This document shows, piece after piece, positions 1 through 7,922 of a stretch of DNA of 64,000 nt (positions are counted from its first letter, which is position 1; each line of letters starts with the position of its first letter). The notes beneath the pieces were generated by a model. That model searched no databases and was not told the DNA's origin. It worked only from the letters and a program-made list of their open reading frames with translations. This DNA is from Pseudobacteriovorax antillogorgiicola (GTDB lineage Bacteria; Bdellovibrionota_B; Oligoflexia; Oligoflexales; RGVZ01), in assembly GCA_945898195.1 (NCBI GenBank), contig CAMDHM010000001.1, forward strand, positions 157,647-221,646, read 5' to 3'. A program made the translations under genes and the position numbers.

Positions 1-207
1 GCTCGTTGGGGTTACCGTTGGGTTTCCCAGTCGATTCCATTGACCATTGGCGGTCACCTTGGAGTGCGTCATTTTGATGGGAAGTTCAACGACGTCCAGC
101 CAATGGATGCCGACTATAGTCCTCTGGCCATCGACGAAAAGGCCTTGCTGCGCCGCCGTTATATGACTCATCTTGAGCCAGCAATCGAGTTCGGTTTGGC
201 ATTTTGA
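1..207 (+). CDS. C-terminal fragment of an outer-membrane-type protein (5' end outside window)
   Basis: An open frame runs from the first base to a TGA at 205-207 and gives 68 residues without a start codon, so only the C-terminus is in the window. The segment alternates aromatic or hydrophobic residues with polar ones (ARWGYRWVSQSIPLTIGGHL near its start) and ends in Phe (EFGLAF at the very end). A terminal aromatic residue is the usual signature of a beta-barrel outer-membrane protein recognised by the Bam machinery. Membership of a specific family cannot be judged from this fragment. Confidence 0.55.
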   Translation, partial: ARWGYRWVSQSIPLTIGGHLGVRHFDGKFNDVQPMDADYSPLAIDEKALLRRRYMTHLEPAIEFGLAF

Positions 208-291
208 ACGCAAATCCTTTGCGATGACCCGTCCTCTAAGCTAAGCCTCTTAAAGGAACCAAGGCTTTAGCGAACAGGTGCGGAGGGGTTT

Positions 292-1455
292 GTGCGGATT
301 GCCATTGATGCACGCATGCTGACGGAGGGGACGATGCACGGCATTGCCCGCTACGTCCACGAACTGATCAGTTGCCTTCGCACGGTCGATGGCGATCACC
401 GGTTTTTTATTTTTGTAAATCACAACAGCCCCCTCGAATCGATGGCTTTGCCGTTCAACATGGAGCTGGTTCCCGCACGCACCCGTTGGATTAGCCTTTC
501 TGAACAGGTTGAACTACCAATCCTTCTGCGGCGCTTGCGTGCCGACTTGTTTCATTCGCCGTCTTTTGTCGCGCCTTTTTATTCACCGTGTAAAACCATC
601 ATGACCATTCACGACCTGAATCACATGGTTTTACCGCAGTTTTACACGCCGTTTCACAAGGCCTATTATAGTTTTTTCGTTAAGCGCTGCATCAAACGTT
701 CCGAGGCGATTCTCACCGTAAGCCGATTTAGTCGCGACGAGATCATTAGGACGCTCAAATTGCCGCCAGAAAAAGTGGCCGTGACGTACAACGGCGTCTC
801 GCCTAACTATCGTCGTGTCACCGATCCGGAAATGCTGCGGTACGTGCGCGACATATATGAACTTCCCGAACGATTTGTATTCTGCCTGACCAACAACAAG
901 CCTCATAAGAACGTGCATCAACTGGTCCGTGCCTACAGCTATTCCGGAATCAAACACCCGCTGGTGTTGGCATGTCCTTTCGATCCGGGGATTCTTAGCG
1001 TTGCCGAACAATATGGAAAAAAGCACCTCGTGTTTTTCTCGAAGTTCATCAACGAAGAGCATCTCCCGGCGGTGTATTCTTTGACGGACCTGTTTGTTTA
1101 TCCGTCGACCTATGAGGGCTTTGGGCTGCCCCCGTTAGAGGCGATGGCTTGTGGGGCACCAGTGGTGGTGGCGCGCTCGTCCAGTTTGCCTGAGGTCGTT
1201 GGCGACCTCGCTATTTTTGCCAATCCTTTTGATTATCAGGATATGGCGCGTGCCCTGCGGGCCGGTTGTGAAGACAAGGCAGCCCGCACTCGAATGCAAG
1301 AAAATGGTCTGGCTCATGCTCTGCAGTTCTCCTGGGGGCAAATGGCGCGGCAAACTTTGGCCATCTACGAGGCCTGTGGGCGTGGGTTTAGCGTGGGAGA
1401 GGCCGAGAGGATTGCTAAGGTCGGTGCGTTAGAACCGGTCGGGGGAGGTGACTGA
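292..1455 (+). CDS. GT4-family glycosyltransferase
   Basis: Retaining GT-B glycosyltransferase of the GT4 family, expected to transfer a sugar from a nucleotide-sugar to a growing surface glycan at the cytoplasmic membrane face. The N-terminus (MRIAIDARML) is the usual first strand of the acceptor domain. The donor-site E-x7-E motif lies near residues 272-285 ([15 protein letters not shown]) and is followed by SLPEVVGD, both typical of GT4. Length (387 aa) is normal. The start is GTG, chosen because GGAGGGG lies at the right distance upstream. The last base of the stop is the first base of the next gene (TGATG), so the two glycosyltransferases are translationally coupled. Sugar specificity cannot be read from sequence. 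Confidence 0.9.
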   Translation: MRIAIDARMLTEGTMHGIARYVHELISCLRTVDGDHRFFIFVNHNSPLESMALPFNMELVPARTRWISLSEQVELPILLRRLRADLFHSPSFVAPFYSPCKTIMTIHDLNHMVLPQFYTPFHKAYYSFFVKRCIKRSEAILTVSRFSRDEIIRTLKLPPEKVAVTYNGVSPNYRRVTDPEMLRYVRDIYELPERFVFCLTNNKPHKNVHQLVRAYSYSGIKHPLVLACPFDPGILSVAEQYGKKHLVFFSKFINEEHLPAVYSLTDLFVYPSTYEGFGLPPLEAMACGAPVVVARSSSLPEVVGDLAIFANPFDYQDMARALRAGCEDKAARTRMQENGLAHALQFSWGQMARQTLAIYEACGRGFSVGEAERIAKVGALEPVGGGD

Positions 1456-2702
1456 TGCGTATTGGAATTAATGGCCGCTTTCTAGTGGCCAAGCGAACCG
1501 GGGTGCAGCGCGCCGCTTTTAACCTGATTCGAACTTTGGTGGAAATCGATCGCGAGAATCAATATTTGATTTTTACGGGGCACGGGCAGGCTGGTCGAGC
1601 CGAATGGAACCATCCGAACGTCCAGATCATTGAGTCAAACCTGCGCGAGGGCGAAAGCTTTTTAAACCATGTTTGGGAGCAATTTTGGCTGCCAATTCTT
1701 GCCCATCGTCACAGGGTCGACTTGCTTCACTCCCCGGCGAATGTGGCACCACTTTTTTATCGTGGAACTTCGGTCGTGCATATTCACGATTTATGTTTCG
1801 TGGTGAACCCTCAATGGTACAGCTTTACCTTTCGCACGGTCTATAATTTTATCATTCCGCGGCTTGCTAGGCGCGCTTCCCGCGTGATCACTTGCAGCAA
1901 CAACTCAAAGAATGACCTGCTGCATTTTTGTCGCCTCGCCGCCGATAAAGTCAGCCTCGTGTACTGGGCGGTGGATGATATCTTTCTCCGGCGCAACACG
2001 GATGCATCCAGCGCGCATCATATCGAGGCGAAAGGCCTTGGTGAATTCATGTTGTACGTGGGGTCTTTGGAGCCGCGAAAGAATATTAATACCCTGATCA
2101 AAGCGTACGTACAATTAAGGCGCAATCATCCGCACTTGAAGCCAAAACTGGTCCTGATCGGCGGCGAAAGTCCGCTGTTTGCGGATGTGCAGTTGCGGGT
2201 AAAGGACTATGCCGGGGACATTGTTTTTAAGGGTTTTATTGATGACGAGACCCTACGGGCGTTTTATTCCAAGGCTGCCCTCGTGGCTTACCCGAGCCTG
2301 TACGAAGGGTTTGGGCTTCCGCCCTTAGAGGCCATGGCCAGCGGGACGCCGGTCATCACTTCCGACAGCTCGTCCATTCCTGAAGTCGTTGGCGAGGCGG
2401 CGTTTATGATTGATCCGCGCAGCGTGGAGCAGTTGACCAACGCCATGGTGCTGTTGTTGACGGATAAGGAGTTGCGTCAAAAGCTCGTCGCGCTGGGCAA
2501 GGTTCAGGTGGAGCGTTTCAATTGGTACCGGGTTGCGCGGAACACCCTTGCTGTCTACTATGAGGTCGCAAGTGAGGCGCGGATGGCAGCGAATCGATCA
2601 AGCAAGGCTAAATTTGTGCATCAGTTTGTTCCGTTCAAAACCTGGAAAAATCTGGTGGCCCTTGAAGAGCGTCATCTGAACGCGATTCGGGCAGAATCTT
2701 AA
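1455..2702 (+). CDS. GT4-family glycosyltransferase (paralogue of the preceding gene)
   Basis: A 415-aa GT-B enzyme with the same architecture as its upstream neighbour. It begins [10 protein letters not shown] and has the GT4 donor-site motif [15 protein letters not shown] near residues 280-295, followed by [11 protein letters not shown]. The close parallel in N-terminus, motif and ending suggests an old tandem duplication, with the two acting in consecutive steps of one glycan pathway (inference). It overlaps the previous stop by one base. About 45 extra C-terminal residues, basic and hydrophilic, are not part of the GT-B core. asnS follows after 29 bp and probably has its own signals. Confidence 0.9.
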   Translation: MRIGINGRFLVAKRTGVQRAAFNLIRTLVEIDRENQYLIFTGHGQAGRAEWNHPNVQIIESNLREGESFLNHVWEQFWLPILAHRHRVDLLHSPANVAPLFYRGTSVVHIHDLCFVVNPQWYSFTFRTVYNFIIPRLARRASRVITCSNNSKNDLLHFCRLAADKVSLVYWAVDDIFLRRNTDASSAHHIEAKGLGEFMLYVGSLEPRKNINTLIKAYVQLRRNHPHLKPKLVLIGGESPLFADVQLRVKDYAGDIVFKGFIDDETLRAFYSKAALVAYPSLYEGFGLPPLEAMASGTPVITSDSSSIPEVVGEAAFMIDPRSVEQLTNAMVLLLTDKELRQKLVALGKVQVERFNWYRVARNTLAVYYEVASEARMAANRSSKAKFVHQFVPFKTWKNLVALEERHLNAIRAES

Positions 2703-2731
2703 AACGTTTAAGCTTAGAGAGTCTTTCTAAC

Positions 2732-4120
2732 ATGCAGCGCCATAAAGTCAGTCAGTTGCTGTCGTCCGGATCTGCCGGACAAAAAATTTCCGTTTGCGGT
2801 TGGGTCAGAAGCCGTCGCGAATCTAAAAATTTTGCCTTTCTCGTAATCAACGACGGATCCTGCCAGGATACCCTGCAATGCGTGGTGGATGCCGGGACGC
2901 CCGCCTTTGACCTGCTGCCGCGCTGCCAGACGGGCGCCGCGGTCCGGATCGAAGGCGTGCTTAAAGAATCTCAGGGCAAGGGCCAGGCGTGGGAGGTTCA
3001 CACTTCAGCGATTGAGGTTTTTGGCGAGGCCGACCCCGAGACGTATCCCCTGCAGAAGAAGGGTCATACGTTAGAGTTCTTACGCGATATCGCACACTTA
3101 CGTCCGCGAACAAATACCTTCGGCGCGGTTTTCCGGTTGCGCAGTGCGTTGGCTTGGCATGTTCATGACTTCTTTCAGTCGCGAGGATTTCGCTGGGTTC
3201 ACACGCCCATTGTTACGGCAAGTGATTGTGAGGGCGCCGGCGAAATGTTCACGGTGACCACAATGGATTTGACGAAAATAAAGTCGAGTCCGGGTGGAGC
3301 GGTCGACTACAGTCAGGATTTTTTTAAGAAACACGCCCATCTGACGGTCAGCGGCCAGTTGGAAGGCGAATTTATGGCGATGGGACTGGGGGACGTTTAT
3401 ACGTTCGGTCCGACTTTTAGGGCGGAAAACTCCAATACAACCAGGCACTTGTCTGAATTTTGGATGATTGAGCCAGAAATGGCGTTTGCCACCCTGAAGG
3501 ACAACATGGCTTTGGCCGAGGATTTTTTGAAGCACCTGTTTGCGGGGGCCGTCAAAGATTGCCGCCCGGAACTTGAATTTTTGGAAAAACAGTATCAGAC
3601 CATGAAAGTGGATGATCTGGCCCGTCTGGCCGAGTCCAAATTTGCCCACATGACCTACACCGACGCCGTGGCCGAGCTGAAAAAAGCACCTGTGAAATTT
3701 GAATTCGCCGTGGATTGGGGGATCGATTTACAGTCGGAGCACGAGCGGTATTTGACCGACGTGATCTTCAAAGCGCCCGTCATCGTCACGGATTATCCTA
3801 AAGGAATCAAGGCGTTCTATATGAAGCAGAACCCCGATGGGAAGACCGTGGCTGCGATGGACGTTTTGGCCCCAAGGATCGGCGAGATCATTGGCGGCAG
3901 CCAGCGGGAAGACCGCCTCGACCTGCTGGAGGGCAGGATGAGGGAAATGAGCCTGCCGGTGGAGGACATGCAGTGGTATTTGGATCTACGCCGGTATGGA
4001 TCGTGCCCCCATGCTGGATTTGGGCTGGGCTTTGAGCGACTTGTCCAGTATGTCAGCGGTATGGGCAACATCCGGGATGTGATTCCGTGTCCTCGGGCGC
4101 CTGGGCTCATCAGCTTTTAA
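2732..4120 (+). CDS. asnS: asparaginyl-tRNA synthetase
   Basis: Class IIb aminoacyl-tRNA synthetase that charges tRNA-Asn with asparagine in the cytoplasm. An N-terminal OB-fold anticodon-binding domain occupies roughly residues 15-105 (ISVCGWVRSRRESKNFAFL). The catalytic core has motif 2 with the AsnRS-specific FRAENSNTTRHLSEFWMIEP, and motif 3 near the C-terminus (GFGLGFERLVQYVSG followed by GNIRDVIPCPR). Length (462 aa) is normal for the bacterial enzyme. The AENSNT signature separates it from the paralogous AspRS and LysRS. Its presence implies direct charging of tRNA-Asn rather than reliance on the Gat amidotransferase route alone. Confidence 0.97.
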   Translation: MQRHKVSQLLSSGSAGQKISVCGWVRSRRESKNFAFLVINDGSCQDTLQCVVDAGTPAFDLLPRCQTGAAVRIEGVLKESQGKGQAWEVHTSAIEVFGEADPETYPLQKKGHTLEFLRDIAHLRPRTNTFGAVFRLRSALAWHVHDFFQSRGFRWVHTPIVTASDCEGAGEMFTVTTMDLTKIKSSPGGAVDYSQDFFKKHAHLTVSGQLEGEFMAMGLGDVYTFGPTFRAENSNTTRHLSEFWMIEPEMAFATLKDNMALAEDFLKHLFAGAVKDCRPELEFLEKQYQTMKVDDLARLAESKFAHMTYTDAVAELKKAPVKFEFAVDWGIDLQSEHERYLTDVIFKAPVIVTDYPKGIKAFYMKQNPDGKTVAAMDVLAPRIGEIIGGSQREDRLDLLEGRMREMSLPVEDMQWYLDLRRYGSCPHAGFGLGFERLVQYVSGMGNIRDVIPCPRAPGLISF

Positions 4121-4153
4121 TCGGTTAATGATCGGGGCAGGTTCAGTCTTGTG

Positions 4154-4183
4154 TTGACGGTCCGGTGCAGGTTCAGATATACG
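4154..4183 (+). promoter_or_regulatory. candidate sigma70-type promoter for rplM-rpsI
   Basis: TTGACG at 4154-4159 and TATACG at 4178-4183 are separated by 18 bases, a good match to a housekeeping promoter, 50 bases ahead of the rplM start. An imperfect direct repeat containing GCAGGTTCAG occurs before and between the two boxes. It is the only candidate in the 114-bp gap after asnS. Not tested. Confidence 0.45.
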
Positions 4184-4234
4184 CACAGCCTGTTTTGCGA
4201 GTTTTGAGTGCGATCCTTTTGGAGTTCCTGGTTC

Positions 4235-4687
4235 ATGAAAACCTACAGTGTGAAGCCAGCAGACATTAAGAAGCAGTGGGTTGTGGTTGATGCCGCAGAC
4301 CAGACTGTTGGTCGTTTGGCAACCGAAGTGGCACGCGTTCTGCGCGGCAAGCATAAGCCTACTTTTGTCCCTCATCTCGATACCGGCGACTTTGTCGTCG
4401 TGATCAATGCCGAAAAAGTTAAATTCACCGGCAACAAGATGAAAGACAAGTTTTATCATCACCACACTGGTTGGATCGGCGGGATCAAATCGATCTCGGC
4501 AGAGACCATGTTGGCTAAGAAGCCTGAGCGCATCCTTGAGCACGCCATCCGTGGCATGCTTCCGAAAGGACCGCTTGGTCGCAAGGTCGGTTTGAATTTG
4601 AAAGTGTACGCTGGCAGCGAGCATCCCCATGCCGCCCAGAAGCCGGTGGCGATGCAACCCCGTTTGCGCAAGAGCGGAGCCCTTTAA
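4235..4687 (+). CDS. rplM: 50S ribosomal protein L13
   Basis: Large-subunit ribosomal protein L13, 150 aa. The start is placed at the ATG at 4235 because GGAG lies 10 bases upstream and the protein then begins [20 protein letters not shown], the normal L13 N-terminus. An in-frame GTG 27 bases earlier would add residues not found in the family. Conserved segments include [17 protein letters not shown], the internal HHHTGW segment and [17 protein letters not shown]. It forms the universal rplM-rpsI operon with rpsI starting 3 bases after its stop. Known biology: an early assembly protein of the 50S subunit. Confidence 0.97.
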   Translation: MKTYSVKPADIKKQWVVVDAADQTVGRLATEVARVLRGKHKPTFVPHLDTGDFVVVINAEKVKFTGNKMKDKFYHHHTGWIGGIKSISAETMLAKKPERILEHAIRGMLPKGPLGRKVGLNLKVYAGSEHPHAAQKPVAMQPRLRKSGAL

Positions 4688-4690
4688 GTT

Positions 4691-5086
4691 ATGGCAAAAG
4701 TTAAATACCTGCACGCAGTAGGCAAACGTAAAACCGCTATAGCCCGTGTTTACATGAAACCGGGAACAGGCGTGATCACGATCAACAAGCGTCCGATGGA
4801 CGTTTACATGCTTCGCGATACGTCGAAAATGATGATCCTGCAGCCCCTCGAACTCACCGATTGCGTCGGCAAGTACGACATCTTGGTGAACGTTCTCGGT
4901 GGTGGATTGAATGGTCAGGCTGGCGCGATTCGCCATGCCATCTCACGAGTTCTCGGTGAAACAGATCCGGACATGCGCAAAGTGCTTAAGGCCAATGGTC
5001 TGATCACTCGCGATGCTCGTAAGAAAGAACGTAAGATGTACGGTTTGGCTGGCGCACGCCGCCGGTTCCAGTACTCGAAGCGTTAA
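4691..5086 (+). CDS. rpsI: 30S ribosomal protein S9
   Basis: Small-subunit ribosomal protein S9, 131 aa. Diagnostic features are the N-terminal [18 protein letters not shown], the central [17 protein letters not shown], and the C-terminal tail RRRFQYSKR, whose terminal Lys-Arg reaches the anticodon of P-site tRNA in known ribosomes. It follows rplM after 3 bases in the standard operon and is followed by a strong intrinsic terminator. Confidence 0.97.
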   Translation: MAKVKYLHAVGKRKTAIARVYMKPGTGVITINKRPMDVYMLRDTSKMMILQPLELTDCVGKYDILVNVLGGGLNGQAGAIRHAISRVLGETDPDMRKVLKANGLITRDARKKERKMYGLAGARRRFQYSKR

Positions 5087-5100
5087 TCGCTCATTGTTCC

Positions 5101-5134
5101 AAAAACTGCCAGTGCGAGCTGGCAGTTTTTTTTT
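5101..5134 (+). terminator. intrinsic terminator of rplM-rpsI
   Basis: ACTGCCAG and CTGGCAGT form a perfect hairpin around a short loop (TGCGAG), followed directly by a run of nine T. It lies 15 bases after the rpsI stop, ends the ribosomal operon, and isolates the PC4-like gene downstream. Confidence 0.9.
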
Positions 5135-5185
5135 ACCTGCATACCAATACTTCTTTTCTTAGTCGATTCCTTCGGGGAGGCACCA

Positions 5186-5515
5186 ATGTCCGATAATATT
5201 GATGATCTAAGTGTAGAGTTTACGCAGGATGAACGCCTCGTCGTAAAGCAGGTTGATAAAAAGATTCTGACCCGCGGAAATTGGACGACGATCATGTATA
5301 AGTTCGTCGAGATGGACAAGAAGACGGGCGAGTATGGACAGCCTAAGGTTTCCATTCGCCGTTACCAGAAGCGCAGCGGCATCTATAAGATGCAAAGCAA
5401 ATTCAATATCAGTAGCGGGAAACAAGCTCACATGATTTCCGCAGCACTGCTGGGATGGTTTACCGATGCCGCTCCCGGTGCCGATGATGCGAAAGACGAG
5501 TCTAACGACGACTAG
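5186..5515 (+). CDS. PC4/p15-type transcriptional coactivator family protein
   Basis: A 109-aa protein of the PC4 (p15) fold, a small single-stranded DNA-binding domain found in many bacteria. The sequence after residue 15 fits the family: a strand ending in RLVVKQVDK, a turn with RGNWTTIMYKFVEMDKKTGE, then KVSIRRYQKRSGIYKMQSKFNI and a C-terminal helix. The acidic tail (DAKDESNDD) is typical of DNA mimic or charge-balancing tails. The start follows GGGGAGG by 9 bases. It stands alone between the rpsI terminator and an opposite-strand gene. The precise role (DNA protection, transcription, replication) is not known for bacterial members. Confidence 0.75.
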   Translation: MSDNIDDLSVEFTQDERLVVKQVDKKILTRGNWTTIMYKFVEMDKKTGEYGQPKVSIRRYQKRSGIYKMQSKFNISSGKQAHMISAALLGWFTDAAPGADDAKDESNDD

Positions 5516-5544
5516 TAGCGCACCACGTTACCGGTTCGTGTGTT

Positions 5545-6267
5545 TTAAGTAGAGGGGTTTAGCAGGCCTTTTTTGAGCCAGCTGAGCCCTTTTGCATAGT
5601 CAGAGCCTGGTTTGCTGGTTAGCCACGATGCTGGATCAATGTCGAGTACAGTAAATTTACGAACCGGCAGTAGCTCCGGCGTCAGGATTGGCGAGCCGAT
5701 GTCGGAGATCGAATGTTGCACAGCGGCGACGGATTCACTGCAGACTTCAAATAGTATGTCGTGAGTGTATTTATCGGCGGGCATTACCCGCAGTGAGCCG
5801 GCATTTTCTAGAATGGCGCAATGGGCTGTGATGAGCTGCAAAAGTGCCTTTGCGCCGCCATGAGCACTTTCCTGCTTCAGCGAAACGACGAGTTCGGCTG
5901 CCGTTATCGTCGAATAAATGGCATGGGTTTCAGCCCAGCCGAAATAGCCCCCCTCAGGTGTAGGGGGAATTTTTTTTTCCTGAATTTGAACTTGGACCGG
6001 ATTCAATTTGAGCACCCAACGCCCTGCGATGTTGGGAAGTTGAGGGCGGTGACGGGAATTTGACGGTGTAAAACCGGCGGGAGCCCGCAAGGATAAGGTT
6101 TGCAGAGGGGCGGCGCTTGCTGCAAAATAGTCAGTATCAGTCATCTCCCAAGCGACAGCCGGATACCACATCTGATCTCCAGAGTGGATAGTGAAGCGCA
6201 GTTTGATGGTCGGAGTCCGCGGCCGCTCAAAAGAGATTGGGGACTGGGTTCTATTTCTACTTAGCAT
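5545..6267 (-). CDS. hypothetical protein
   Basis: A 240-aa protein that I do not recognise. The start is placed at the ATG at 6267, which has AGGA about 11 bases upstream. An earlier in-frame ATG at 6336 has no ribosome-binding site and would sit against the bactofilin leader. No signal peptide or membrane segment is visible. The protein looks cytoplasmic, with alternating beta-like stretches (TIKLRFTIHSG, RWVLKLNPVQVQIQEKK) and a C-terminal helix rich in Lys and Leu. It is transcribed towards the PC4-like gene and is probably monocistronic. The region 6268-6350 is the divergent leader shared with bactofilin. Confidence 0.6.
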   Translation of the reverse strand: MLSRNRTQSPISFERPRTPTIKLRFTIHSGDQMWYPAVAWEMTDTDYFAASAAPLQTLSLRAPAGFTPSNSRHRPQLPNIAGRWVLKLNPVQVQIQEKKIPPTPEGGYFGWAETHAIYSTITAAELVVSLKQESAHGGAKALLQLITAHCAILENAGSLRVMPADKYTHDILFEVCSESVAAVQHSISDIGSPILTPELLPVRKFTVLDIDPASWLTSKPGSDYAKGLSWLKKGLLNPST

Positions 6268-6350
6268 TGACTGTTTTCCTGAAAGTGTTTCTTGAAGTCT
6301 ATTGCGTGATTCTCTGAAGTCAACCGACAGCGGCATACGAGGGAGATCTC

Positions 6351-6851
6351 ATGTTCGGCAAAAGCCAGCAAAATCAGAACGGTCAGCGTCCACAGAAAAA
6401 GATCGTCACCACGGGACGCGATGCAGCTGTCACCATTCTTACCAGTGGTTGTCATTTTAGTGGGAAACTTTACTGCCGTGGCTCGAGCCGCATCGGCGGC
6501 AAGATTGAAGGTCAGATCATCTCGGAAGGTATTTTGATCATTGAAGAGGGTGCAACGATCCTGGCTGAGGTTAAAGCCGACGAGGTCATCATCCAAGGCA
6601 AGGTCAACGGCCGCCTAGAGGCGAAGATCCGCGCCGAACTTTATCCCCAGAGCCGTTTCGATGGGGATATCGTGACTCCGGTATTGGTCGTCAACGAAGG
6701 CGCCCAGTTCAATGGCCGCTCGATTATGAGCCAAGCAACGTCGCCATCGGCACAGCAAACATCGGATGGGCGCAAAGCCAGGGTCTTGCCGATGGCGGCC
6801 GGTCCATCAGTCGGTGAAGGTTCGGCGGCGCCGGAGATAAAAGTTAACTGA
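6351..6851 (+). CDS. bactofilin (polymer-forming cytoskeletal protein)
   Basis: A 166-aa bactofilin, a bacterial cytoskeletal protein that polymerises without nucleotide through a right-handed beta-helix. The helix core runs from about residue 24 to 125 and shows the repeating glycine and hydrophobic pattern (GKLYCRGSSRIGGKIEGQI, IIQGKVNGRLEAKI, RFDGDIVTPVLVVNEGAQF). Flexible termini rich in Gln, Ser and Ala flank it, as usual. GAGGGAG precedes the ATG. Bactofilins commonly act in cell shape, stalk or polarity and often sit beside M23 peptidases; none is adjacent here, so its role is open. Confidence 0.9.
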   Translation: MFGKSQQNQNGQRPQKKIVTTGRDAAVTILTSGCHFSGKLYCRGSSRIGGKIEGQIISEGILIIEEGATILAEVKADEVIIQGKVNGRLEAKIRAELYPQSRFDGDIVTPVLVVNEGAQFNGRSIMSQATSPSAQQTSDGRKARVLPMAAGPSVGEGSAAPEIKVN

Positions 6852-6862
6852 GCTGGCGGTAA

Positions 6863-7510
6863 GTGCGTTTTTCATTTTCCATGATTGAGGGGTTTCCTGC
6901 CGGAGCGTTGCCGGCAACTTTGGCCAACGTGAGTCCCGTGCCGGACAGCTGGGCTTTGGTTTCATCTCATGGTCGACTTCAAGCCAATTTAAATCCCAGC
7001 AAGCCACCGCGCCTGAGTGCGGTGGCTTTGCTGTTTCTTCCGCCTCAGGTTGTGGGTGCCCCGGCCGATGTCGTTTTGATTCGCCGAGGGGCACATTATG
7101 GGTCGCATCGGGGGCAAATGGCCATGGCAGGCGGACGCGCTGAGCCTGGTGATGTCGGGCCGACCGACACTCTGATTCGAGAGCTGCAGGAGGAGCTTGG
7201 CATTCCCGGCGAAGTCCTTCAGGTTCACGGGCAGCTGCCCGTGCGTCGAGCGATTGATGGAACAGACGTAATGCCCTGTGTGGTAACCGCCCGTTGGTCG
7301 CCTTGGGATATCAAGGCGGCTCCCGATGAGGTGGCTTCGGTGTGCCTTGCGCCGTGGACATGCCTCACCAACGCAAAGCGTTCTACTTTTGCCTTTACGA
7401 TGTTTGGTGTTCAACGCGAATCAAACTTGTATCGCGTTGACGGGGCAACGGTTTGGGGGTTGACTGCTTCCATCATTAATGCGGCAGACATGCTGCCGCC
7501 TGAAATGTAA
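6863..7510 (+). CDS. NUDIX hydrolase, CoA-pyrophosphatase type
   Basis: A 215-aa NUDIX hydrolase of the group that cleaves coenzyme A or its derivatives to 3',5'-ADP and phosphopantetheine. The group signature before the Nudix box is present (SHRGQMAMAGG), and the box itself follows near residues 91-115 with GGRAEPGD, then RELQEELGI. The Asp in place of the first box Glu is normal in this subfamily. The GTG start at 6863 is uncertain: the ribosome-binding site is weak, and an in-frame ATG 18 bases later is possible. It follows bactofilin by 11 bases and may be co-transcribed with it. Confidence 0.8.
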   Translation: MRFSFSMIEGFPAGALPATLANVSPVPDSWALVSSHGRLQANLNPSKPPRLSAVALLFLPPQVVGAPADVVLIRRGAHYGSHRGQMAMAGGRAEPGDVGPTDTLIRELQEELGIPGEVLQVHGQLPVRRAIDGTDVMPCVVTARWSPWDIKAAPDEVASVCLAPWTCLTNAKRSTFAFTMFGVQRESNLYRVDGATVWGLTASIINAADMLPPEM

Positions 7511-7551
7511 TGCTGAACTCTTGAACTTCGATCCATGGGGTGGTGCAAAGT

Positions 7552-7911
7552 ATGAGAATCTTTTTCATGGTTGTTGGTGCCTTTGCAGCTGTTTTTGGTG
7601 CCTCGGGTTGTACCCAAGAGCTACAAAACAAGGTTTCTCGTAGCATCCAGAATTGGACTGGGACCGACGGAGTTTTGGATGTCATCAGTGACGGGAAAGT
7701 CATGTACCGCTTTATCAAGATCGACAAAATCAGCACGGCCCAGGCCACAGGCGATCGTGAAACGGCTCGTCCTTATCGCTACGGCTACGGGGTTTTGGAT
7801 GTGAATCAAAACTTTGCTCAAGATGAGAATGAGCGTAAGATTTATTTCGAATTCAGTGACTACAGCACGAGTTACGTTTTTTACGAAAATCCGGGTATTG
7901 TTTCGCGATAG
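7552..7911 (+). CDS. small predicted lipoprotein
   Basis: A 119-aa protein with an N-terminal lipoprotein signal: the basic start MRIFF, a hydrophobic stretch, then ASGC with the lipidated Cys at about residue 20. An in-frame GTG 12 bases upstream is possible, but ATG gives the better signal peptide. The mature part is polar with Tyr-rich beta-like segments (YRYGYGVLDVNQNF, IYFEFSDYSTSYVFYEN). GVLDV occurs twice, near residues 40 and 79, hinting at a short internal duplication. It ends 11 bases before the aromatic amino acid hydroxylase. Function unknown. Confidence 0.65.
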   Translation: MRIFFMVVGAFAAVFGASGCTQELQNKVSRSIQNWTGTDGVLDVISDGKVMYRFIKIDKISTAQATGDRETARPYRYGYGVLDVNQNFAQDENERKIYFEFSDYSTSYVFYENPGIVSR

Positions 7912-7922
7912 TGAGGTGAGAA

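Noticed and set aside
3986..4936. A 316-aa protein antisense to asnS-rplM-rpsI
   Set aside because: Shadow of three highly conserved genes, with no family features.
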